45,659 nt of DNA from a virus. The position numbers and the translations under genes are program-made. Shown piece by piece: positions 5,677 to 15,500 of the stretch (positions are counted from its first letter, which is position 1; each line of letters begins with the position of its first letter). The stretch spans positions 1 through 45,659 of IMG/VR virus record IMGVR_UViG_3300033153_006490; one strand, 5' to 3'. The notes under the pieces are model-generated. The model searched no databases. It had not been told where the DNA came from and saw only the letters and a list, made by a program, of their open reading frames with translations.

Positions 5677-7682
5677 TAAAGCGAGCGCAGTTGGTTGAGG
5701 ATCGGTATAGTGCGCGAGATGCGATATTGGACCAGGTTGAGCCGTACTATTGGGATGTGGGGATAGAGCGTCAGGGTGCTGACAGTGATGTGTATGAAGT
5801 GCGGGTGAATGATGGACAGACGGCGGCGAACATGATATGTGATTTGTTGGCTGCGCGGGAGGTTCATGTGAATGTGGCGTCTGAGAGTGAGAAGCCGAAG
5901 GCGAAGGGTATGGCGAATGATACGGAGGCGTGGTTGGATGCGTGGTTGGAGACGACGGAGAGGGAGGAGGATGTGTTGTTGACGCATGAATTGGCGATGG
6001 ATGGAGTGATGCGAGGAGCGGTGGTGATGCGTGTGTTGATGTTGGAAGAGCGGATCCCGGAGAAGAGGGAGGGGAAGGAGGATAGTGAGCGGATGAAGGA
6101 GTTCCCCCTGGTCCCTGAGATTCGGGATTATCGGTATGTGTACCCGGTGTATCAGCGCACGAGGTTGGTGGAGGTGTTTGAGCGATATGAGGCGGTGGCT
6201 GGTGATGTGCGGATAGACTGGCCGGAGCTTGATGTACCTGGGCAGTGGAAGGATGATGATGCTGTGACTGTGTGGGAGTGGTGGAGTGGAGAGGAGAAGG
6301 CGTTTTGGGTAACGGGTGGGACGATGGCGGAGATAGATGGGAGTGCGGAGTTGGAGGAGGGCGTGTTGTGGTTGATGCCTCCGACGAAGCATGGTTATGG
6401 TGTGTTGCCCTATTCGATACGGGCGATCAGGCCTCAGTCGAAGCGTCGTTTGGATCCTGAACGGATGGCTGCTGGTTTGATGCAGGAATGGGTAGGAACG
6501 TTGAAAGTGATGAATTTGATGGAGTCTGCGAAAGTGACGGCAGTGATGGCGTACACGAATGCGGCCTGGGTGGTGTGGTCGAATCGGAGTGAAGCGGAGT
6601 TGGACTTGGATTTGACGCATGGAGCGATCAATTACCTTCTTCCTGAGCAGAATGAGAAGATAGAGTCGCTGGTGAAAGGAGATCTGCCGTTAGATTTGAT
6701 GGAAGTGAGTGGTCAATGGCAGGATCGGTTTCATCGTGCGAGTGTACCTGCTGCGTTGTATGGTGAGCAGATGGGTGCGAATGTGGCTGGATATGCGATT
6801 TCGATTATGGGGGAGAGTGGCCGTCGAGTGATGATCCCTGTTGCGAATGCGGTGACTCGCTGTCTGGCGGATGTGTGCAACATTGGTTTGTCAATATCGA
6901 AGGAATTGCTGGGTCCGACCCTGAAGGAGCGTGGCTATAATATGGAGATTATGGTGACGCAGCGGGGGATGGACAAGAAGATGGTGGTTCATGGTGTGGA
7001 GCTCGATTGGAAGAAGGTCGATAGTAATGTGTATTGCGAGGTGGTGATTGGGGATCCGATGCCTGCTGATGACGAGCGGAACATGAACTTGGCAGTGGCG
7101 GCCAGGCAGCCGGATGGTACGGGCAAGCCGTTGCTGAGTGACGAGACGATTCGTGTTGATATATTGAAGTTAAGCGATAACCGCAAGGAATTGATGCGGA
7201 TATTGAAGGAGCGATTGACCACTGAGACGGCTGCGAAAGTAGCGGAGCGCATAGCGATTGAGGCTGGGCTGATTCCCGACCCGGAAGAGGTCGCCATGCA
7301 GGAGAGGGAAGAGCAGATGCGTCAGGAGAAGAATATGATGGCCGCGCAGCAGCCGCAGGGCCCCGATCCTCAGACAATGCAGATGTTGGAAGCAGTGATG
7401 CAGCGATTGGAGATGATGGAAGGTGCGTTGAGTGGCCCGCCTCCAGGCATGGCCGCACCCCCCCCTGGGGCAGGGGGTATGCCGCTCCCACCCGGTGTCG
7501 GTGGTCCTCCTCCAGGAATGATGCCTCCTGAGCAGATGGCTCCGCCTCCCGGCATGGATCCTGGTATGGCTCCTGGCGGAACGCCCTCGATGCCCCCTGG
7601 TATGGAGCAGATAATCGCACAGGTGGCCGGTGAGGGTGGTGGTCTTCCCCTCCCCCCGGATGAGGAGATGATTCAGCCATGA
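5595..7682 (+). CDS. Portal protein
   Basis: The 695-aa product is in the right place (large terminase, then portal, then scaffold and capsid) and has the portal look: a long alpha/beta core with a QTAANMICDLLAAR segment near the start, an MGANVAGYAISIMGESGRR helical segment near residue 395, and a helical C-terminal third. Residues about 610-690 are low-complexity Pro/Gly/Met. The chosen ATG has GAGG ten bases upstream; upstream in-frame codons lack a site. The 3' third shifts towards normal base composition, so the compositional boundary lies inside this gene. Its TGA overlaps the next ATG. Confidence 0.82.
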   Translation: MSKNSDGFYGDLLSAGGAEPGGVRSKLVKRAQLVEDRYSARDAILDQVEPYYWDVGIERQGADSDVYEVRVNDGQTAANMICDLLAAREVHVNVASESEKPKAKGMANDTEAWLDAWLETTEREEDVLLTHELAMDGVMRGAVVMRVLMLEERIPEKREGKEDSERMKEFPLVPEIRDYRYVYPVYQRTRLVEVFERYEAVAGDVRIDWPELDVPGQWKDDDAVTVWEWWSGEEKAFWVTGGTMAEIDGSAELEEGVLWLMPPTKHGYGVLPYSIRAIRPQSKRRLDPERMAAGLMQEWVGTLKVMNLMESAKVTAVMAYTNAAWVVWSNRSEAELDLDLTHGAINYLLPEQNEKIESLVKGDLPLDLMEVSGQWQDRFHRASVPAALYGEQMGANVAGYAISIMGESGRRVMIPVANAVTRCLADVCNIGLSISKELLGPTLKERGYNMEIMVTQRGMDKKMVVHGVELDWKKVDSNVYCEVVIGDPMPADDERNMNLAVAARQPDGTGKPLLSDETIRVDILKLSDNRKELMRILKERLTTETAAKVAERIAIEAGLIPDPEEVAMQEREEQMRQEKNMMAAQQPQGPDPQTMQMLEAVMQRLEMMEGALSGPPPGMAAPPPGAGGMPLPPGVGGPPPGMMPPEQMAPPPGMDPGMAPGGTPSMPPGMEQIIAQVAGEGGGLPLPPDEEMIQP

Positions 7683-7852
7683 AGAAAATTAAGCAAGAAG
7701 ACCTTGGCGTAGTTGGTTCTCAAGACATCGCAGATATGGTTTTAGAGGCCGCCGCCGAGGTTGAAGAGGAATTAGTAGATATTTATCGAGACATCCTTAA
7801 CCAGGGCAAAAAGCCCAGACGTAAAAAGGAGATGAGCAATGCCAACAGATAG
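7679..7852 (+). CDS. Small helical protein between portal and 581-aa virion protein (57 aa)
   Basis: Starts in the ATGA overlap with the portal stop and ends 14 bases inside the next gene, so it is tightly coupled on both sides. The middle (residues 15-40) is an acidic amphipathic helix rich in Ala, Glu and Val; the end is Lys/Arg-rich. The 3' end also carries the AAAAAGGAGATGAGC ribosome site of the next gene. Not recognised; the coupling argues that it is real and works with the portal or head. Confidence 0.55.
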   Translation: MKKIKQEDLGVVGSQDIADMVLEAAAEVEEELVDIYRDILNQGKKPRRKKEMSNANR

Positions 7853-9584
7853 TGGTGGAGCGAGCGGCGGCACTAATTATGGTCCTCCTCCGAAACCCGC
7901 GCCCAAGCAAATAGATTTCAGTAAGCCCATACAAGGCCCTCAAACGCCTCCTGGCTGGAAGAAGAAGAAAAAGAAGAAGAAAAAGAAGCCTCCCCAGCGG
8001 CCTCAAAAGCGGAAAAGTAGCGTGTCGAAGGGCAAGAGCGACCAGTTAGCGGTTATGCCGACCCGCACAGCGCCCGTTGACCCGAAGTCGGCCTATGGCC
8101 CCCCGCCCGTTCGCCAAGTACCGCGGGCCGAGAACATACATCCCCTGGCTCCTGGTCCTGGCTATCCGACTGCGACCCAACCTAAATATGGAGCCTATGG
8201 CGTGGACCCTGGCTGGTTTCGTCCCGGCCCTGTTGAAGGTCCTCCCCGTCAGCGTTGGGAGGAATCGCCATACGGCCCTCCAGGGATTTATCCACCACCA
8301 GGCGGCGGCCGCGATCCGTATCCTCGTTTCCATCCTCGTCCTGGACAGCCAGACGAACGCTATATAGGTGTTCCTCGATTCCGCGATGGAAGCACTGAAG
8401 CAGACCATGCTGTTAGATTTGAACCGCCAGGACAGACTGGCGTTCCAGGCATGATTGGTAACTTAGGTGCGGTCCCTCGTTATTTGATGGAGAATATCTA
8501 TCCGCCAGTCATGGATTACACGCGGCAAAATGTGCTCCCGGCAGTTGGCAACGTCCTGAATCAGATGTATCCGTCAAACCCGACAGGTTCTGCGGGTCAA
8601 GTCCCTTCGATTGTTCCTAATACGCCCCTGGGCTTGCCTCAATTGCCCTGGGAAGGTGGCGGAGGAGTCAGAGGCGGCATTGTGCCTGACACCCCTCTGG
8701 GCCTGCCAGCTTTGCCAAACACGCCAGGCTTTGTGCCCAATACGCCCCTGGGCTTGCCGGAACTGCCCTGGGAGATGGAAAGGCGTCAAAGAGAAAATCC
8801 CAATCCGTACCAGGCTCCCGCTCCGCCCGCTCCTGCGTATCAGCCTCCACCCGCTCCTGCGTATCAGCCTCCACCCCCGCCTCAGTATTGGGCTGGCCCC
8901 GGACAACCAGGCTCGACTCCACAAAATGCCGGGAACATGATGCCGCCCTATCAATCGACGGCAACCAATAACTCAGATCCCTATTTCAAGCAACCGCCCC
9001 CCCCTCCTTTGCATAAGGTGAAGGTTCCCGCTCCTCAGCCTGGACACGCGCTTAATCCGATCCCTGTGGAGATGGGTTCGGCTCTGAATAACTCGATCAT
9101 CTCCTCGTCCTCCACCCCGGCAGGAAACCTCTCGAACATCGGCGGCCAGGGCACGAAAGCGGCTGCCGGTTCCGCTATCGGCAAACGTAGCAGTGGCGGA
9201 TACAGAAGTGGATACAGCGGCGGCGGATACAGCGGCGGCGGCAGCGGCGGCAGCGGCGGCAGTAGTGAAGGCGGAGCCTACGAAGGCTACGGCATGACCC
9301 CGGAATGGATGCAAGCATATAAGTCGTTCTGGGGCGAAGAACTGCCCTCAGATATGTACAGTATGTTCCAGGCTATTGAACAACTGTTCTCCCGCTACGC
9401 CAACCGAATGCCCCAACTCTACGACTGGCAACGCATCTGGGAAACGATTCGCAATGGCGACGCCAGTGCGAAGAATATGTGGGAAAGCATCCAACCCTAC
9501 GAACCGATGCTGCAAGAACAGTTCGTTCGCCAACCATTGTTCACGCCCCCGACCGTGAGTTACGCCCCCGACTCTTCATTCTAA
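7839..9584 (+). CDS. Proline/glycine-rich low-complexity virion protein (581 aa)
   Basis: The ATG has AAGGAG upstream. A run of ten Lys at residues 41-50 is followed by about 350 residues very rich in Pro, Gly, Tyr and Asn, including three NTPLGLP/DTPLGLP repeats (DNA about 8600-8775) and two PAPAYQPP repeats. A Gly/Ser/Tyr tract at about 447-475 precedes a compact, Trp-rich C-terminal domain of about 90 residues. Such a protein is largely disordered. Position after the portal suggests a head-interior or head-vertex protein, possibly DNA-contacting through the Lys run. Function is inferred from position only. Confidence 0.65.
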   Translation: MPTDSGGASGGTNYGPPPKPAPKQIDFSKPIQGPQTPPGWKKKKKKKKKKPPQRPQKRKSSVSKGKSDQLAVMPTRTAPVDPKSAYGPPPVRQVPRAENIHPLAPGPGYPTATQPKYGAYGVDPGWFRPGPVEGPPRQRWEESPYGPPGIYPPPGGGRDPYPRFHPRPGQPDERYIGVPRFRDGSTEADHAVRFEPPGQTGVPGMIGNLGAVPRYLMENIYPPVMDYTRQNVLPAVGNVLNQMYPSNPTGSAGQVPSIVPNTPLGLPQLPWEGGGGVRGGIVPDTPLGLPALPNTPGFVPNTPLGLPELPWEMERRQRENPNPYQAPAPPAPAYQPPPAPAYQPPPPPQYWAGPGQPGSTPQNAGNMMPPYQSTATNNSDPYFKQPPPPPLHKVKVPAPQPGHALNPIPVEMGSALNNSIISSSSTPAGNLSNIGGQGTKAAAGSAIGKRSSGGYRSGYSGGGYSGGGSGGSGGSSEGGAYEGYGMTPEWMQAYKSFWGEELPSDMYSMFQAIEQLFSRYANRMPQLYDWQRIWETIRNGDASAKNMWESIQPYEPMLQEQFVRQPLFTPPTVSYAPDSSF

Positions 9585-9593
9585 GGAAACGCT

Positions 9594-12500
9594 ATGCCTG
9601 CTGGAAACGGAAGTGGAGGCTGGGTCGATCAGTGGATCGATGGACGACCAGCCCCCAAACCAGGCACTCTGCCTAACCCCATAAGGATTCGCCCAAAGGC
9701 TCCTGCGCGCCCGCAACCGCTGTTGCGTCCGCAACCGCAACCGCAGCCGCAACCGCAACCGCAGCCGCAACCAACGCCCCTCCCAGGCGCACGAGACGGC
9801 GTGAGAGGGCCGAACGCTCTTGTAAGTGAAAGCCTAACTCCTGTCCAACCCGCGCGGCCTATCCCTGCACAGTCAACTGTACAGCCTAACTCGTTGGGTT
9901 GGCTTGAGCGTTCTCCTGTGACTGGCATTGATTACGGGAAAGGGCCTGGCCTGGCCTCGTCCGCCCCGAAGGAAGAGGAGGAGGCTGGTGGGTTCTTTGA
10001 GACGTGGCGTGAGAAGTTGCTACCGAGTGGTGATGATGTGAAGTACGACCCTGGAATGCCCTGGTACGAGAAGCCTGGGGCGTTGCGGCGGGAGCAACAG
10101 ATAGCTCGTGAGGATGAGCCGACATGGAACCCCTCTGATTACGTGCAGTGGGCGGCTGATGCGATACGGAAAGATGGCGAACCGAACTGGCTTGACGAGG
10201 AGGTTCCGTTGTTTGATGTGGAGTGGAAGAAGGCTGGCTGGGGTCCCGATGCGTCCGGCGTTGCTGAGTTCCTGAACATCGGCGGTGAGTTTGTGGGCGC
10301 ATCTCTTTATCATCAAAGTACGGCAAATGATGCGTATCGTCAGATGTTATTGGACGAGGGTAGGCTGGGAGAATACGTTGCTAGTGCTGGTAGTCCTGTC
10401 ATGGCCGCACTGATGCGGATGAGAGGCGGAGAGGATGTACAGCCTGCCTACGGAGAGCTTATCGAGAAGTATTATGAGGAGGTCCCTCTGTGGGCTCGGA
10501 TGGGTCTTGAGGCTGGCCTTGGTTTGGCAGCCCCTGGCACTGGGATTAAGTTTGGAGCCTTGAACAAGAATAACGTGCTCCGTTCCGGCGTCAGCATCCT
10601 CACCGAGTCAAAGGTGCTCGCCCTGCCCTCTCCCACGTTCCTGCGACGCCCGATCAACGCTGTGTGGGACTGGCATACGAGATGGCTGAAGCATCCTACG
10701 GCGAAAGCGACCAGGAACGCACAGGAGGCATATTACAAGGCGTCTTCGATAGCTGAGGAAGGTTTGACCATTACCAAGCGCTTGGATGTGCCTGGGCAGA
10801 TCGATGATATTGCGGGCGAGGTGGTTGATGTAACGAGAAGTGCTGAAATCTCTGCTTCTGACCTTGCCAGGGGCGCTGATGCGGCAAAGATGAAGTTCAG
10901 GAGCGTGATTGATCCTGACTTGCTTCTGAAAAATATGGACGATTTTGTTGCTGACGCGTCGAAGCAGACTGGTACTGGCGGCGTCCATGCTGGCCGCCTG
11001 TTGAAGGACACCAATTTCGAGGAATTTCCCAGTATCAGCAGGGCGATCACTGGCCGGTCGGTGAGTGGTGAGATACGTTCTGTGGACGCTCTCAGGTTTC
11101 GGAACGATCTGGCCGAAGAACTGGTCACTCGTTCGATGCGTGAGAATGGTCTGATTACGGACGCCCAGCGTGCGATTGATTTTGTCCCATCTGCCCATAC
11201 CCGATTTTACAGGAACGTTAAGGCGATCCACTCAATCGGGTTCGGTTGGTTGATGACTCCCCGCACGATTATTCGGAACGGGGTCGGGAACTACATGCAC
11301 TTGCTTGCTGATGAAGTGAAGTTGATGAATTACAGCGATGACGCACTGCGAAGCATGAAGGTTGAATTTAACCTGATGGAAGTGGCGGAGCGCTCGACAG
11401 CGGTTGCTGAATACGCCGGACATAAGTCGGCGGTTGGTGAGTTCCTGGGTCATATTCCTGGCGTGGAGAAAGTCAGGGGTGTGGCGATGGGAGACAGTTG
11501 GATTGGAGAGGGCGGAGCGCAGAATCGCAGCTTGTATCATTGGACGCCGATGGTGGCCGAGCAGCTTTGGGGTGGGGCCGGACCTGGTTTGACGAAGGCT
11601 CCGAATGGTTTGTTGTTTCCTGATCTGCCAAGAGTAGAGATTAACGGTATTGAAGCTCCTCAATCTATGTACCGGGACCTCGTACTTGCCGCGCAGCAGG
11701 GCCGAACATTGAAGGAGGTTGAGAGCAACATCGGGAAAGTGCTCACTGGTGAAAGGGTTCCGGTCACTCAGTTTTTGACTGAGCGACAGAGCCTGGAAAT
11801 CCCTGAGATGGTGAAGTTGCAGGATGCGTGGAATGATGGCACGTATGTCGAGGTTAGCAAGGCGATGCGAGACGAGATCCGCATCAAGGGCTATGGTTAT
11901 GAATATGACCAGCGCGCTCCGATTATCATCAGCGACTACGTTGTGGACGGCGATTGGACAAATGCACGCGGGCGTAACTGGGTTCATTCCCAGGCTGACG
12001 ATCAGCAGATGTCCCGCATTATGCGCTCGATGGATCATATCAATGAAGCGAATGCCAGGGTGAGCGTCAACCTGGCGGCGTTAGCCGATTCAGCACATGC
12101 CGACCGCCTTATCCCAAAGGCGATGATCGATCAGCAAAGGCTTTGGCTCAAATTCTCTGAGGAAACTGACGAGGTGGTCGAACTGGCCTGGGCCAGGATT
12201 AGGGCTGGGCGGAATGAAGTTGATGTCTGGCGGCAACACTATGAAGTGGATTGGCCGAAGCGTGTAGAGAACTACGTCCAGGCTCAAGAGAAGCTGATGG
12301 ACGACACCTTGAAGATGATCGATGATGTGAACACCGGTAAGGTCCCTCCTCCAGACGAGTTTGACTTTATGGTTGAGCAGGAACGGATGTGGAAGGAGTC
12401 CGAGGAGGCTTTCAAGGGTCGCCGGTTTGACGATGCTGGAGAGGAGGTCCATAAGGTTTCCCTTCTCAGCGACCGCCAACTGGTGTATGACGCACGCAAG

Positions 12501-15500
12501 GTGGCTTTCAAGGATGTCACCGCCGAAGTTCTCAATAAGAACAAATACGCCTACGGCATGATCACCGCCGCCGATGGCGAAGCGAGACGCCTTGATTCGA
12601 TGGTGCGAGAGTACATCGAGCAGCACAGGGGCGCGTGGATGAGCAACGTTGGCGGCAGAACGTATATGCGTGAGCAATCTCGAAAGATATGGAATCGTGC
12701 ATCTCGTGACAAGGCCAGTGTTTATGAGGAAGTGAGCGCTGCGATTAAGGAAGGTCGCCAGCCCGATTTCTTCAAGACAGATGGGCAATATGTCACCAAC
12801 GATATGTTCCATACGTCTGATGAAATAGGGATGGTCGAGAACCTGGCAGATGAGCTTGGCATGAGTATGGTGTATGGCGGTACGGATGCCGAGGGGTCTG
12901 TCGGACACTTCATCAACGATGCAATCAGCCAGGAAAATGCCAGGGTTGCCAAAGAAGCGAGCGACGCTGCGGCCAGGGTTCCCGATCCGACTACGCCTGA
13001 GTTTATTGATCGCCCCAAAGGGCGCATACCTGAAGAGAAAAGCATCGACCCGGATACTGGGGAGATATTTGAGTATCTGACTCCTGAGCAGACCCTGGAG
13101 GGCTATCGCGGGCGAGTTGCTGAAATCACCGAGATGCTTGCTGATCCAACATTGCACCAAGGTACAATTCCCGTTATTCACGCAGAACTTGGGCGTTTGA
13201 ATGATATGCTGGACATGGCCCTTATAAGAAAGGCGGAGAAGGAGAGTCGAAGGGTTGCCCAGCTTGCGGACCCGGAGGCGATCAGAAGGTTTGATGCTGA
13301 ATACTACAATGTTAGAACGGAGAGGAATCGCTTACAAAAAGCAGCCAGGGACGCCTATCGAGATGGCGACCCAGACGCAGCGAACCTGTACAGGCAATTT
13401 AAGAAAGCTGAAGAAAAGGCTGCTGCAATGGGCCTCGATGAGCAGTTCCCCCAGGCGACTGATGCTGCGAAGCGCAAGGTGGTAGCTACGAAGAAACGCA
13501 TGGACGAGACAAGCAAGGTGTGGGAGAGGACCTTTACCGCGGGCAAGAAGGAGTTTTATGAAAAGGCCCAGGCAGATGTTGAATCGGCCAGGAGAGCTTA
13601 CAAAGAGGCTCGTGCTGAAGCGCTCGGTGTTGACATCAGCGAGACGGTTCCAATGCCTGAAATGACTGCTGAGGCCCCGGAATTGATACCGTTTGTGCCT
13701 ACGACTGGCCGCCTGTCTGATAATCTGATTAACTCCACTCGCCAACAAAGGGAGATCGCAATCAACGCCCTGGGCGAGGAGTTTGCAGAACAAGGTGGCG
13801 ACCCCTGGGTGAAATATGTTCGGCCTGACACATCCAATGCCGGGTACAATGAAATGGCCGGGAGTCTGACTCCGCAACAAAAACGGATCCTCGACCAGAT
13901 GAATCAGCCCGTTATTGGCGGGATGCCTGACGCAACGCCTCCAGATGTCGCCAGGGGCTACCGACACATTGTTGATAAGAAAATGAAGGATCTGGACGAC
14001 CTCGATGCCGGGTTTGCTGCACGCCAGGCCAATCCTGTGGAGACTCCCTACGTTCACCCCGACGAGGTTACGAAGATAACAGATGAGTTGATGGACGTTC
14101 TTCGTCAACCGTTCCTTGATGCAAAAGCAGCGGTTGCTCCCATCGTCAAGAAGCTGACTGATTTCAGTCTCATGGATTATTCTGACGTGAACAAGGTTGA
14201 TCTGCTATTGGATTTCAGATACCCCTATTCGTTCTGGTCAACGCGCTCGGCCTGGAACTGGTTGCAGCGTATTATCGCCAAGCCAGGGATGGCCTATTCG
14301 TTGTACCGTGTGAACGAGGGCCTTAAAGAACAGTTTGCCGGGGATCCTCAGTATCGGTCGTTTTATGATGACAAGATACGCCTTGGCCTTGGTGATGGTG
14401 AATTGGAGAATTATGCTGATGAGGTCTATGTCCAAAATCCCCTTAGCTCTATGTTGCCTTGGGAAAGCGCGATGCCTGACATCAACTTCGATGACATCGC
14501 AGATGTGAATAGTTTGTGGGACCTGATGGCGTTGGTTGATAAGACTTTCGGCCTCAGCGAATACAGTTACATTGACTGGATTGAAAGCAATTTGCGGGCC
14601 AAGGACGAATGGGACCCGGACGAGCATGACGGCGAGAAACGACCCACCTGGCAAGGTACGCACGCTCCTGGCTTTTTGAAAGATGTTGTTACGTACACCG
14701 GGGCGATTGACGACATGACTGCACTCCTGCAAAAGTTCTACCCGAACACGATTTCTGCTGGCGGGATGCTGATGGGTACAGGCCGCTGGGACATGAGTCG
14801 ATTGCAACAACACACCACTTTTGCCGCTGCTGAAGCGGTTGGTCTGCCTGGTGGCGACTGGTCTGACTTCGACTCTCTTCGCAAGGCCGGGATTGAACGC
14901 GGCAATGTGGATATGCGGCTATTGATGGAGTACGCCAGGGTCTATGAGCAGATTGGAGCGTGGGAAGCTGGCGAGTTGAGTGAGAGCGAGATCGAGGCGT
15001 TGAAAGTTGACCCGATCTATATGGACGCCGCAAACACCTCTGGCGTCAATGATGGGTTTGCTGGCCTCACGAGTTTCTTCACTGGTTTCTCTGCCTCGCT
15101 GATGACCGAGGGTGAAAAAGCGATCAACGCCATGAAGGAGATGTTCGACGCCGATATGTGGGACCCAGATATTGCGGCCCCCACTGGCGACGATCCCAAT
15201 GCGCCCCTTGGCGTTACTGGCAGCCAGGCAAAACTTACGGAAGATCAGGAAACCTTCCCTGAAGCGACTATCGGGCGTCCTGGTTTCTACACCAGGACTG
15301 GCCGAACACTTGACCTCGATGCCGTCGAAGCCGAGTGGTTGCCGCGCATGGACGCTCTTATCGAAGCAGAGCCTGTCAACTTTGGGAAGCAGGATGCACT
15401 CAAAAAGGAATACTACGCAGCAAAATCGGCCGTTTTTGAGAAGTGGATGGTGGAACAAGAGGAGATCGCGGACGATCCTCACCTGTGGGGTATTTACGGT

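Noticed and set aside
4322-6620. Long minus-strand frames opposite terminase and portal (up to 315 codons)
   Set aside because: They arise because the coding strand is C-poor, which removes stops in the antisense frames. Products are His/Pro/Leu/Arg-rich nonsense without ribosome sites.
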